From NCBI GenBank assembly GCA_034509425.1, contig JAVTVJ010001332.1, positions 62,001-126,000 on the forward strand: a stretch of DNA of 64,000 bases. The letters are read 5' to 3'. Positions 1 to 11,845 of this stretch are shown here, piece by piece. A model generated the notes under the pieces. That model had not been told where the DNA came from. It was given only the letters and a program-made list of their open reading frames with translations, and ran no database searches. This DNA is from Eopsaltria australis (taxonomy: Eukaryota > Chordata > Aves > Passeriformes > Petroicidae). How positions within the stretch are numbered: position 1 is the stretch's first letter; each line of letters opens with the position of its first letter. A program made the position numbers and the translations under genes.

Positions 1-1054
1 GAAAGCTTAAAACTAAAGCTTTCAGAAAAATAGCTGGTTTTAAGTATCCCAACCTTCTTTAATTATCATTCTTCCACTGAGAACACAGCCATGGAAGAGT
101 GGTTGAAGATAATTTGTTGTACTTCATTTGCCTAAGAGGAAAAACAAATGTCTGATTGAGGATAAAGGTGAGGACTCAATCTGAAAACTTGATGATGATT
201 TTAACTGGTAAGTGAATTAGTTTTACCAGAGTTAAGAATATCTTTGCCTGAGAACTGATACTTGGTTTCTGGAATGGAAAATGAAAGAGGAAAGTAAAGA
301 GCAAGGGAAAAGAGATTCCATTGGATTACTGAGAGCTTTAAAATTTCAGTTTTGTTTTGACTTGGAAGAAAACAAGTATATTTTAAAATAAAATATTAAT
401 TAGCCCTCATATTCAGTGTTTACACATTTATTATAATATAGAAACATTTAAATCCTCTATCATGTTAAACAGTTCATAAATAAAATTGATAAAACATGGT
501 GGGATACAAAAACAATTAATCCTTTACTTATACTAATATTATCTGACTTTATACCTGCATGTATTAGCCACATCTCTTAATCTCTTTTTTGCTCTGTCCT
601 TTAAAAAATAAATGATTGGTTTTGTATTGGATCAAATATTCTCTCCAAAGGAGAAGTCATGGCTATAACATGCTTTGACATTTTAGTGAAAGATAAATTA
701 ATTTTTTAAAAATTGTAATAGAATTGTGATATTCTGAAACTAAGTATAAGAAAATCTTAAAGCTAGACTTTTTGCATTTTTGCATAGTACAGAAACTTAG
801 AGAGAGTTTCTGGTCTTAAACATCATAGAGCGAAAATAGTGGAAGACTTACATGAATATGGTGTTAAGTCTAAGTTTTTCAGAAAACATTTTGTTTCAGA
901 AGAAAAAGATTATGTTGTGTTGGTAGGCTGAGGTTTTTTTAAATGAACACTGTGCCTATTTCTAGGCATACAATTACAAGTATAAACCATGTAAATTCTT
1001 CTTCATGTTCCTGATGGACATCAGTGACAAGAAGTGTCCTTCAAGTGTCCATAT
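1..1054. other. AT-rich non-coding DNA, nothing recognised
   Basis: No open frame of note, no recognisable repeat and no RNA gene is seen here. The sequence is strongly AT-rich with short A and T runs and almost no CpG, typical of avian intergenic or intronic DNA. Confidence 0.7.
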
Positions 1055-1948
1055 TGAGACCAGTGTTTTTTAGTACCTTCATTAATGACTATGCAGAGGG
1101 ACCAAGTGCACCCTCAGCAAGTTTGCAGATGACACCAAGCTGAGTGGTTCAGCTGATACATCTGAGGATGGGATGCCAAGCAGGGCAACAAAGAGAAGGT
1201 TGAGAAGTGGGTCCATGGGAATCTCATGAGGTTTAATAAGATCAAGTGCTGGTGCTGCACCTGGGATGGGGCAACCCCCGGTACCAACACAGGCTGGAGA
1301 TGAGCAGATCAGAGCAGCCCTGCTGAGAAGGACTTGGGGGTGCTGGGGGGTGAGAGGCTGGACCAGACCCAGCCATGGGCACTCACAGCCCAGAGAGCCA
1401 AACGTGTCCTGGGCTGCATCCAAAGCAGCGTGGGCAGCAGGGCCAGGGAGGGGGTTCTGCCCCTCTGCTCTGCTGAGACCCCACCTGCAGTGCAGCATCC
1501 GACTCTTCCACCAGAAGGATTAGAGGAATGGAGCACCTCTCCTACAAGTAAAGGCTAAGAGAATGGGGATTGTTCAGCCTGGAAAAGAGAAGGCTCTGGA
1601 ATTATCTAACTGCAGCCTTTCAGTACCTGAAATGAGCCAACGTGAAGGATGGAGAGATTTTCACAAGGATGTAAAGTGACAAGGCAAATGGTTTTAAACT
1701 GAAAGAGAGTGGGTTTGGATTATATGTAAGGAATAAATTCTTTGTTGTAAATGTGGTGAGCTACTGGAATGGATTGATCAAAGAAGCTGTGCCTTATCCC
1801 AGGAAATGTTCAAGGCCAGGTTAGAAGGGACTCTGAGCAACCTGGTCTAGTGAAAGTTGTCCCTGCCTCTGGCAGGGAGTTTAGAACTAGATGATATTTA
1901 AGATCTCTTCCAGTGCAATCCATCCTATGATTTTATGATACTGTGATA
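1055..1948 (+). mobile_element. CR1 LINE, 3' portion with octamer tail (degenerate)
   Basis: This is a truncated, non-autonomous copy of the avian CR1 non-LTR retrotransposon. It starts inside the ORF2 reverse transcriptase: positions 1122-1133 read Phe-Ala-Asp-Asp in one frame, followed by Thr-Lys-Leu, the catalytic motif C context of CR1. The C-terminal ORF2 region follows (around 1380-1500, GC-rich), then the 3' untranslated part with its typical phrases (GTTCAGCCTGGA at about 1575, TTTTAAACTGAAAGAG near 1692, TGTTCAAGGCCAGGTTAGA near 1807). It ends with a decayed ATGATTTTATGATACTG tail near 1927-1948, the CR1 octamer end. Open frames over this element on both strands are broken pieces and not genes. 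The 5' end is the usual CR1 truncation, placed to about 20 bases. Confidence 0.9.
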
Positions 1949-4314
1949 ATCTTAAACATTTTAAGAGTATCCTAGTTTGCTCCACAGAGTCTACCTGGAC
2001 TTTTAAAAATTAATCACTCAATTTTACTAAGCAGTTTTTTTTGGCATGTTGTTGGAGACTATTGAAGAGGAAGCTTAAATGCTACATGATCAAGTAAATG
2101 TTACCAGAACAGTCCCAGTACAATTTCCCCTCTTAATTTTTCTTTTTTAAATTTTGTGTGTGTTTATCTCTTTTGTGTATGTGTTTTCATTCTCCTAAGA
2201 TTCATATATGCTATGTAACCAGCAAATCAGAGAATTTGAGAAATTAATCTGAAAACATTTACACAAAGTCTGAAATATACAGAAAATATACCAGTAATAC
2301 CAGCCTTAAAAATATGCTCATAAAAGGGGGTATTTGTTACAAGAATGACTTATGATCAAAGATAAGATGTTACAGAAATTTGCAGTTTTGGGGGGGAACT
2401 GCACATTTATAAAAAGAGCAGATTAAAAAAGCCAAAAATACACATTTCAGAATCAGTTAGATACTTTTGCATTTGTGGGGTTTTTTTATGTTTTGGGTTT
2501 TTTTGGGGTTTTTTGCAAATAGTTCACCAATGTCATCCTGTACACTTAAAATATACAAAAACAAACCATGACGTCTTACCAACTTTTCTAGTTGTAATTC
2601 TAGCAACAGGTTCAAGTAAATCTCATCTATAAGAATGCTATTTTAATTGAAATATATTTTCTGTTTTTTCTTGCATTTATGCATGAAATTTGAATGACTT
2701 TAATAAAAATCCACTACAATATTCATCCACTTCTTCTCTCTATCACCTCTGCATAATCTCTGACCTCTTCTCTGATCTCTTCAACTTTATGCATCATATT
2801 TAATGTACTACAAAGTACTATTGTAATTTAGTATTTTAAAAAAGCCTTACTTAATATTTGCAATTGCACTGCCATTACTCTCGTAACAATACTGACTTTT
2901 ATAAATCAATGTTCTTTTGCAATCTGTTTTTTCTTCATTATTCATAGCATGACTAGAAGTGCTTCAATAAAAAACAGCACAAATGTACCCAGTGTTCAAA
3001 AAAATCACTGAAGTGACTTAGCAAAGTGAAGTGATAGATTCTCCATGTCTTTAAATTTTCAGACCAAGATTTTATGTATCTTTGAAAGGAATTCATAAGT
3101 CAAAAAATATTATCAATATTATGTGTTTTTGTATTATATAACAGCAAGGTATAAATAAGAAAATTTTGTAAAAAATCTATTACACCCTAAATAATGTCAA
3201 ATAATCTTATATGAGAAAAGTTTTAAAATAATATATTCTTACACTAAAAAAGAATTCTGTATAATTTTAATCATGATCATTACTACATATATAGCCTAAC
3301 ATTCTTATTTCAGAGATCTTATGAAATTTTATATCTTACCAAAAAACCCCAGCCAAGAGCCAACCAACAGGAACAAAAAATAAACAAACCAAAAATCCAA
3401 AATTAACCCCAAACAGTTACAATTTCCATTTCTAACACACAAAAAGGTCATAAAACCAAGGCCTCTATTTACTAACAACCGTGTTTCCTCTACTCTTTGA
3501 AATCCAGGGAACAATTAAAGTTGCAGCAGTTAAAAATTATCCATTAATTAGACCTGGAAGCAAGCACCCATGAAATACAGGTGATAACCATAAATCAGAA
3601 CAATTAGTCTGTCTAAAAAAGCAACATGATCAAATCAGAAACTCTCTACCACCTGCTCATTTGATCTTAGGTTGCAGTGTTTTTTTCTGTTCTGAGGAGA
3701 CAAATCTGTATGGGATGACGTGAAATTTTACAGCTATGCATCCCTCAAGGTTATTCTTTGAAAGAAATTCTTTGCAGCTAAGATTTTTTGCATTTAATCA
3801 TCTTGAAAACTGCCAGTAGTTTCAAAAAGGCATGAATAAAATTAGGAAGATATATGAATGAAATTAGGTAGGTCTTTGTAGGTTTGAGAGAAATAAGTTG
3901 ATACAGTCCACTTCCCAAAATCATTTCAATGGATATCAGTATTAAATGCTGTGATGAAATCTATTATAATCATTAAAAAGAAAGCTGTAAGTCCTGCCAT
4001 ATTAATGCAAAAGAGAAAGAAAAAAAGAAAAAGACACCTTATATAGACCTTCAAGGCTCCTGCAGGGACATGGAGAGAAACATAAACAGGTAAGGACAAA
4101 ACCAAAGAGGGAAAGTGACATATGTCATTTATGTCTTCACCCTAAATCCTCTGTCTATTAGGGAAGGACAATTAGTGGTGTGACTCAGATTCTATTAGCC
4201 CATAAATTTTATTAAACATAATTTCAGCTGTATTTCAGAGTAATTAATTTTTTCAGGTCTCCTAAATAATACAACTCTTCAAGGAATATCAAAATATCTC
4301 TCCACTTCCCAGGG
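1949..4314. other. AT-rich non-coding DNA
   Basis: No gene or recognisable transposon is seen. A G/T-rich low-complexity patch (about 2474-2513, runs of G3-4 and T6-7) is the only local anomaly. Confidence 0.6.
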
Positions 4315-4324
4315 AAAAAAAAAG

Positions 4325-4357
<33 letters not shown>

Positions 4358-4391
4358 CAGCAGGGACAAAAAAAAAAAAAAGAAGAAAAAA
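4315..4391. repeat. A-rich tract (32 uninterrupted A plus a second A run)
   Basis: A run of nine A, one G and then 32 consecutive A (4325-4356) is followed by a short GCAGCAGGGAC spacer and a second A run (4368-4380) ending in AGAAGAAAAAA. The word CAGGGA precedes both runs, so this may be a local duplication of an A tract. No retrocopied gene is recognised upstream, so calling it a poly(A) tail is unsupported. Confidence 0.85.
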
Positions 4392-7300
4392 ATACTTTGT
4401 CATGGAGGCCTTTGGGGTGTACATTTCTCATTTCAAGACAAAAGAGAACACACATTTATTTGGATAACTGTTTTTCTAATTAATACCATGACTAATTTTC
4501 TTACTCTGGTCTCACTAATATGTATGGGTTTCACAGCAGTTCAGAGAAAAAGAGAGATGATATGCCAAACCACAGACTATTGCTGTTATATCTCATACCC
4601 ATTAGTGCTTTCTCTTCCCTCTCATCCTTAGCAAAGTAAGAATGATTGAAGAAAAACTTCTGTTATATGTAAGAAACCAGAAGGATACTGCAATCACCAT
4701 TCATTAGAAGTGTTCTGAAATAAAATAGAAAAACAACACTAAGTGGGTATTTTTTTTTCCTCTCAGCAAGACTCCATGGCAACAATACTGCAGAATAGCC
4801 ACTGGCCAACACACTGCTAAGAGGTTATTAGTCAGGGTTACTAGAAACTGTTCCTGAAAGGAGTAAAAGATAATAAAAAAATTTTAGATGGTGAAACTAT
4901 CTACTGTGGGTCAATCAAATTATTTAAGCTCAAAAAACGGTGCAAATGTGGAAATATACAGTAAGAAAATAATTGAGAAAAGTTGTGATTTGATTTCTGT
5001 TATTTTCTTTGCTCTCTCTATAAGGCGGGACACAATTGCAGCTAAAAATGCCCCCTTCTACAATCACATTCCAGTCTTCAACTGCAAAATTGCAAATGAA
5101 ATAATTATCTTTTTTATCTTCATGAGACTAACTGTTTCTTTTAGTTACTTCCATTAAAACACAGGAGAATGCCAAATCATTGCTAGTAATGAAATTAGTT
5201 TCTGATCCTAAATGAACAAAATCTGAAAGTCATCTATCAGAAAATCAAAAATACTCAACTATTCTTTAGCTGGAAAACACAAATGTAAATGCAGTCAATG
5301 CAGTCAAACTAAAATTGTGCCAACATCTGCATTTCTTCAGGTTTGCTTTATTAATATATCACTTACAAGAATATAATGCCATGTCACATACTTTACAAGT
5401 ATGTTACTCAAAAGTAAAAGCTTTTCAAAGAAGGTGCATTGAAATCATAGTAACGAAATGGGATTTGTGAATACAGAAGGGCAATAAAGAGAGACAGAGA
5501 ATTCTAAACAATGGTTTTCTACTGCTTTTTTTATCTTCTCCTGGGAATGAGACTGCACATTTATTTTTCATGCTACAGGGAGACCTTGTAAAAAGCTGGA
5601 AATCTATCTTACATACTCAGCTGTAACTTAGGTCAAGTACTGCTCAGTAAACATCCATAGAATTGCATATGACAGGTAATATTTCATAATGGCTTCTTTA
5701 CTCCTAAGCTGCCCATTCCTTAATGATGAACTATCGTAACAGAATTAATATTCAGCTGAAATTGGAAATGTATCATTAACTCTTTTTCATAAAAATTAAT
5801 TTAATTATGGGAGGAACTGAGCCCAGGTTTGGAAGTTCATGCTTTAAATTGAAGAAAAAAGGTAGAATTAGAGATTATTTCAGAAAAAGCAATGTAGTCC
5901 TGTTATATTTCCCCCACATTCCCACTACTAGAACGTGCTTCAGTATTAGTAGTGTCATCAGTACACATGATGCTGTTCAGTAGTTGATTGCTTGTTGTGC
6001 CATACAAATAATAGCTCTCTACATGTAGCAATCAGAGTCTCAAAGTGATATAATTTGGTACAGTAAATCTCAAATTATGTGCTCCTTTTCAGGAGAAGAG
6101 AATACAATGCAACCTGAGTATTGTGACTTGCATAGCACATAGTAACACAATACACTTGATTCTCTATTACAGCCACATGTTGTACCAGCATTTACTGCTG
6201 AGAAAACAGAGGTGTCAAATGCTGCCAGACCATAAGTGCAGCTTTTTACAACTACTCTGTAAGAAAAATGACTACATCAGGTGCAATTGTGGATAATCAA
6301 GTTCATGATTACTTTTCTTTGCAGGACACTATTGTCAGAAGTGAACAGTTACTCAGGGTGTAGTTTCAGGATAAATTTCAGTCAGAGAGAAAGCAGTTTA
6401 AGAAGATCTTTATTGCTCCTCTGAAATGGAGGTAGCCTTCTGAACTGAACCAAAACTATTGCTTTCAGGGCAAGACTTCACTGGTAGCACCAATACATAA
6501 ATGTAAGAAGGGTTAAAAAAAGGAACTGCATTACTGGTTTTTAATTCAGTCATGTCAGGTGTCTGGTTTACATCACAGTCCCACATAAATCTCTGTTGGA
6601 ACAACGTAGGAAGAAGCAAACAAGTGTGGAAACTGAAACTGATAAACAGAAGAAGGAGAAACATCTATACTGAAAAAGATTTATTCTCTGCTAAGCTCCA
6701 AAATCATTGACATGGACAAATCATGGTCAGCAGAAAAAGTCAGGTAAGTGTCCTTGTAGATTAGAATGTTATATTTTTCCTAGCAGAATCCTTTTAGCAT
6801 TTTAAAACAGTTGCCTGACCAAAAAGGATGCTGTAAAATACTAAGATTATGTGTCTAATATAATAATTTGGTGCAACAGAGCAGATGTATCAAGTATCCT
6901 AAAGTAAGACAGTAATAGACTAGCTGTCTAAACCACAGGGAAAAAATATTACAAGTCTTTGGCAGAGAAGTAAGGTTTTATCCAAAAAAATACCCCTATA
7001 TTTTCATACATAATACATTACTATATGGATGAAGCTCATTCCTATATGGAAATCTGACACAATAACACTCTGTGGAATTATTGAAATATTGAATAAATTA
7101 TTGAAATCAATAGAAGAGCAAATAGGAATTAAAACACAAAAAATAATACTGCCTATAAATGTACACATATAAATGTCTGACGACACATATCTTTTAAAAA
7201 ACTAAAGCAAACCAAAGCAAAATAAAACAAGGTAACAACAACAACTACAAGAACAGCAACAAAAAATAATACCTCCAATACAACAGAGAAACTTTTCATG

Positions 7301-9137
7301 TGCTTATTTTCCTTTTGGAAAACGGTACCTTCATAATGCAGAATTTTGACCTGCACCAAGTACCAAAAACAATGCTATCCTGGAAATTTGTGTGTTTTCT
7401 CCAGCTATTTATTCCAAAGAGATTTTAGAAGTCTTGTGTTTGAATTAGTTGTTTATTGTATTATTTTTCTTATTAAAAATAATCTGAAGATTAAGTGACT
7501 GTTCAAACTGTTTTCTGGAAGCAACATTCTCACTGGGGTCCTAAGGAATGCTTTTGCTTGCATAAACCTGCTGTCATGAAGGAAAGAAGGAAATACATTT
7601 AGAAGCACTGCTTTAACTTGTACAGAATATAAAAAGCACATACCAAAAGTTTTGAAGTTAAGTGTAAAAGGATGAGTGATATAACATAGTAAAAAATAAA
7701 AATAATACTTAAAAATTACTGTAAACCAAGAAACTTATCATGAGTTATTTTGATTTATGGTTTCTATTTTCATTTCACAAAAGTAATCTATATTAATACA
7801 AACACAAAGCTTTGCCTTTGCTTTATTAACTAGCACTTGTCACATTTCAGGCCTTTAAAAATGGAAAAAAATAACAATATTTGGTTAATGTAGCAAATCA
7901 TTTGCTTAAGACTAGCACAAGGTGAAATTTAAATGGTTTTCAAGGAGGGAGAAATACTACTATTGCTTCTCTACCCTATTAGGCCTTAGCTTGAGTCTTC
8001 TGATGTTGAAAATTCTAGCAGAGAGGTATAACTGGTAATATTATAAATTTGACATAATACAGCTATTACTTCCAACCTTTAGATAGGCAAAGTGATAATT
8101 TCAAATAGATTCTATCAGAATAAATGAATGTGACTTTGTATTGACTAAGGTCTTTGTGCTGAGTGTACAGAACAGTTCAATTTTTACTTTGAGAGATCAG
8201 CTTTATTTGATTGTGTAAAGAATGTGCTACATGCATAAAATATTCTTTTCAGGTAGAAAGAATGGCTGAAGATTATTTGTTCACTGTGGTTTAATAAGAC
8301 ACTTTTATTCCAGAGAGTACTGATCTCTCAGTGAGGCAATTGGCTGAATACTTTTAAGATAAGGTTCAATTAGGCCTGCTGTAATGCCTACACACTGAAG
8401 AGAGCTAGGCACAGAAAGCCTGTGGCTCTAAATATAAGAGATGCTGGCTAGCACAAACCTGGAGAAGACAAGAGAAGGACCAAAACGCTCTCTCACAAAC
8501 CAGCACACTAGAATGTCAAAGTAGCACAATTCACTTGTTAAGAAGAAATAGAAAAATCCAAAGCTATATAAAAGAAAAAAGAAACTTACAGTTAGGAACC
8601 ATATATGCTACTAATCTCATCACTATTTACCCCATAAAATATAATCAGTACCTGAACCCAAAATGTTATTTCTGACAAACCCAGTATGAGTTATATAAAG
8701 ACTGTTAAACTTTGGGGATGTGTGCAATCACCAAACAAGAGACACCAGCACAGTACATTCATAAATGTTGAACATGTCTTTATGAAGCTGGTAGTGACTT
8801 AATTGAATGCACTTCCCAGAGGGTAAAAACAAAAGGTGCATAGCTTTAACTTAGTTAAACTTTAAGCCTTCCAAACTGAATTGAAATAGCAAATATGGCA
8901 CTGGAAAGGGAGAGATATGATAGGAAAACTAACACATATGTTTAGAGGGCATTTTTGGAATTTTGTGCTCATTCACACTTTCTAGTTGCAGAAAAAATAC
9001 CTTTTGTATGCAGAAATATTTTCATTTGTGTGCGGGTTTTTTGTTTGTTTTCTAACTGAAAAGAAATAAAACCCCCTTCAAACTGAGAAACTTGTGAAAT
9101 AATAAAGCATTGTTTTAGAAATGAAAACTAAAGCATA
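4392..9137. other. AT-rich non-coding DNA, nothing recognised
   Basis: Long AT-rich stretch. Short open frames (for example 89 codons at 4888-5157 plus, 84 codons at 6410-6664 minus) have no recognisable domain, and their composition matches the surroundings, so they are chance frames. An A/C-rich low-complexity patch with CAA-type repeats lies at about 7200-7268. Confidence 0.6.
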
Positions 9138-10308
9138 TGTGAGTGGGGCCACTAAAAATGGATGGAGAACGCTACTAAGAGGGGACTCTGAGAAGGCAGA
9201 GTTATTGAATACCTTTTTTTCATCTGTGTTCACTGACTAGACCAGTCCCCAGGAATCTCTGGTCCAGGAGACCAGGGTAAAGGAATGTTGGAAGGAAGAC
9301 TTTCCCTTGGTCCAGGAGAATTGGGTTAGAGTCAGGAAAATTTGACAACCACAGATCCATGGGGCCTGATGGGATGAGCGTTGAGAGAGATGTCATAGCT
9401 GTGCTGCTCAAATTCTCTGTGAAAGGTTGTGGCTATCAGGAGAGGTGCCTGAGGGCTGGAAGATAGCAACTGTCACCCTGGTCTTCTGAAAGGGCAAGAA
9501 GGACTCAGAGAACTACTGGCCAGTCAGCCTCACCTCAATCCCTGGAAAGGTGATGGAGTGCCTCTTTGTGAAGGTCATCTCTATTCTTCTGCTATCATGA
9601 GAAAATGATCAGGAGCAGTCAGCATGAGTTCATTAAAGGTAAGTCATGTTTGAACAACCTGATTGTGTTCTATGATGCAGTGGCTACCCGCATGGATGAG
9701 GGGAGAGCAGTGAATATTGTCTACCTCGACTTCAGCAAGGCTTTTGGCACTGTCTCTCACAACATCCCCACAGGCAAATTCAGGAACTGTGGATTAGATG
9801 AGTGGACAGTGAGGTGCATTGAGAACTGGCTGAATGGGAGATCCCAGGGGGTTGTAATCAGAAACAGGGTCTGGCTGGAGGCTTAGTGGTGTCACTGGTG
9901 GTGTCCCCAAAGGTTCAATGCTGGGCCCAGTATTGTTTAACTTATTCATCAATAACTTGGAAGGGGCAGATGCCTCCTCAGCAAGTTTGCTGACCATGAG
10001 CCAGCAGTGTGTCCCTGTGGCCAAGAAGTCCATTGGTATCCTAGCATTCATTGGGAAGAACATGGACAGGAGGTTGAGGACAATTCAGACGTGGTGAGGC
10101 CATATCTGGAGTGCTGTGTCCTGTTGCTCAATATCAAAGACACGTGGAGCTCCTGGACCAAGTCTATCAGAGGACAACAAAGATGATTAAGGGACTGGAG
10201 CATTTCTCTTATGAGGAAAGACTCGGAGAGTTGGGTCTGTTCAGCCTCGAGAAGACAATATGAGAGGGGACCTTACCATTGTGTTTAAGTACCTCACTCT
10301 GAAAAGAG
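9138..10308 (+). mobile_element. CR1 LINE ORF2 fragment, internally deleted, no 3' tail
   Basis: This is a copy of CR1 ORF2 running from the linker after the endonuclease (GAGAAGGCAGAGTTATTGAA at about 9190) through the reverse transcriptase to the start of the 3' region (TTCAGCCTCGAGAAGA near 10240). It lacks the terminal part and the octamer tail. Frameshifts and in-frame stops break it: a stop codon ends the best frame at 9884-9886, and the region after motif B is deleted. Motif C at 9986-9997 reads Phe-Ala-Asp-His, so the second catalytic aspartate is lost. The copy cannot make an active enzyme. Ends are approximate. Confidence 0.9.
9605..9886 (+). pseudogene. CR1 reverse transcriptase fragment (93 codons)
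   Basis: The frame encodes the fingers and palm start of a CR1-clade reverse transcriptase. The QHEFIKGKSCLNNLI stretch (residues 6-20) is the conserved pre-motif-A segment. YLDFSKAF (residues 40-47) is motif A, with the catalytic Asp encoded at 9728-9730; the residue after the Phe is Gly where CR1 usually has Asp. WLNGRSQGVVI (residues 77-87) matches the following conserved segment. The initial ATG is incidental; homology extends upstream in other frames. A TAG ends it just before motif B, whose codons (SVLGPVLFN-like) are still visible near 9917-9945. This is a dead transposon remnant, not a host gene. Confidence 0.9.
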
Positions 10309-11136
10309 CTATGTATTATTGTCAACTGTTTATCCATACTTTTAACAGTAGTTTCATTGTCTTTAAAGCATCTAAAGCATCTGGAAAGTATATTTTAATA
10401 AACTAGAAAAAATAATCTTACCAGATATTATGTTAGGAGAGTGTAATGAATCAATACATGACTTTTCAGCAGCTGTCAAAAACATTGGAGATAAGACTAA
10501 AATACCCAAAATAGCTATAAAGGACTAAATTCATGGCTGTGTTTCTCTATTGGACATGAGAGACAGTGTTTTTGTTGTTGTTGTTGTGGTTTGTTTGTTT
10601 GTATTTTAACATTTTCCCCTGTAAATTATAAGCAAAATTCACAGAATGATTGTTGGTTGGTATTTGCAGCAATAATTTAGAGATATAGCACTTATTTTAT
10701 AGCTGTAGTTGCTGGTGGGGTTGTTGTTATGCTGTATTCTGCATTTCTGTATCAGAATACTCAATATTTTCCCTGAACAGAAATAATTTGAATTAGTATT
10801 TAAGGAAGTGAATCAACATTCTTCCCTTGTTAGCTCTTTAATTATAACAGTTCTGGAAACTGGCCTTGTCAGCAAATCAACTTCAGAAATCTTGCACTTG
10901 GAGACAAATACAGTCTCTAGTCACCATGCACCAACACGAAAAATTTTACAATGCCATTCACTTCTGCTCAAGAGATGATGTATGACACACGTAGAAATTT
11001 CTGAGCTTCCTAATTTCTAACAAGTACATTGTAAAGGAAAACTTATTGATACAGACTCATAACATATTGGAAACTAATCCTAACTCATTATGTTATAGTA
11101 GCAACAATCTGCTTGTATAGAAAATAAATTACTGAA
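10309..11136. other. AT-rich non-coding DNA with a short TTG/TTTG run
   Basis: Nothing gene-like is seen. A low-complexity (TTG)n-(TTTG)n run sits at about 10568-10602. This segment separates two CR1 fragments of opposite orientation. Confidence 0.6.
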
Positions 11137-11845
11137 GGTTGTTCAACAAGAACTTCCGTCAGCTCTCTCAATACACTCGGGTGAATCCTATCCAGACCCA
11201 TTGACTTGTGTGTGTCTGAGTGGTGTAGCAGGCCACTGACCATTTTCTCAAGGATTATTGGGGCTTAATCCTGCCCATTATCCCTGCCTTCCAGCTCAGG
11301 GGGCTGGGTACCCCCAGAACAACTTGTCTGACTATTAAAGACTGGGACAAAAAAGATATTAAGTGCTGCAGTCTTTTCCACATCCTTTGTCAATATATTT
11401 CCCCCCACATCAAATAACAGGTGGAGAATCTCTTTGGCCCTTATTTGGTTGCTAACATATTTATAGAAGCAGTTTTGATTATCTTTCACAACAGTAGCCA
11501 TATGGAATTCTACTCAGGCTTTATCACTTGTAATTTGCTCCTTGCATAATGTCATGACATTCTTGTAGTCCTCCTGAGCTACCTGCCACTTCTTCCAAAG
11601 GTCATACACTCTCTTTTTCTCCCCTGAGTTCCAGACAAAGCTCTCTGTTAGACCCAGGCAGGTCTTCCTCCCAGCTAACTCATCTTTAGGCACCCTTCTC
11701 CTTCATCTTTAGGAATTGTCTCTTGAAAAATGTCCAGCCTTCCTGGACTCAGGATTACCTCACAAAGGATTCTGTCAGTCAGTCTCCTAAACAGGCTAAA
11801 GTCTTCTCTCTGAGACTTTAAGGCAGCAGCAGACTATACCCATGA
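11137..11845 (-). mobile_element. CR1 LINE ORF2 fragment (endonuclease end to reverse transcriptase start)
   Basis: Read on the minus strand this is the segment of CR1 ORF2 between the end of the AP-endonuclease domain (near 11730-11760, a Gly-His-Phe-Ser-like remnant of the CR1 GWTFF motif) and the start of the reverse transcriptase (near 11170-11215, a remnant of the HPRVLREL-type motif). It lacks both the 5' end and the 3' tail, so it is an internal fragment. Several frameshifts are needed to follow it. It lies about 0.8 kb from a plus-strand CR1 fragment and overlaps it in consensus position only in the linker, so the two could be pieces of separate insertions or of one rearranged locus. 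Confidence 0.85.
11265..11501 (-). pseudogene. CR1 ORF2 linker-region fragment (78 codons)
   Basis: The minus-strand frame contains KDNQNCFYKYVSNQIRAKE (residues 6-24) and NIFFVPVFNSQTSC (residues 48-61), the two best conserved blocks of the CR1 linker between the endonuclease and reverse transcriptase domains. The frame is a surviving piece of the surrounding CR1 fragment. It starts and ends at arbitrary points and has no independent function. Confidence 0.85.

Noticed and set aside
1082..1558. Frames of 138, 85, 75 and 74 codons near the start of the window
   Set aside because: They lie on the CR1 3' half. The true ORF2 frame is broken; these are other frames or the opposite strand.
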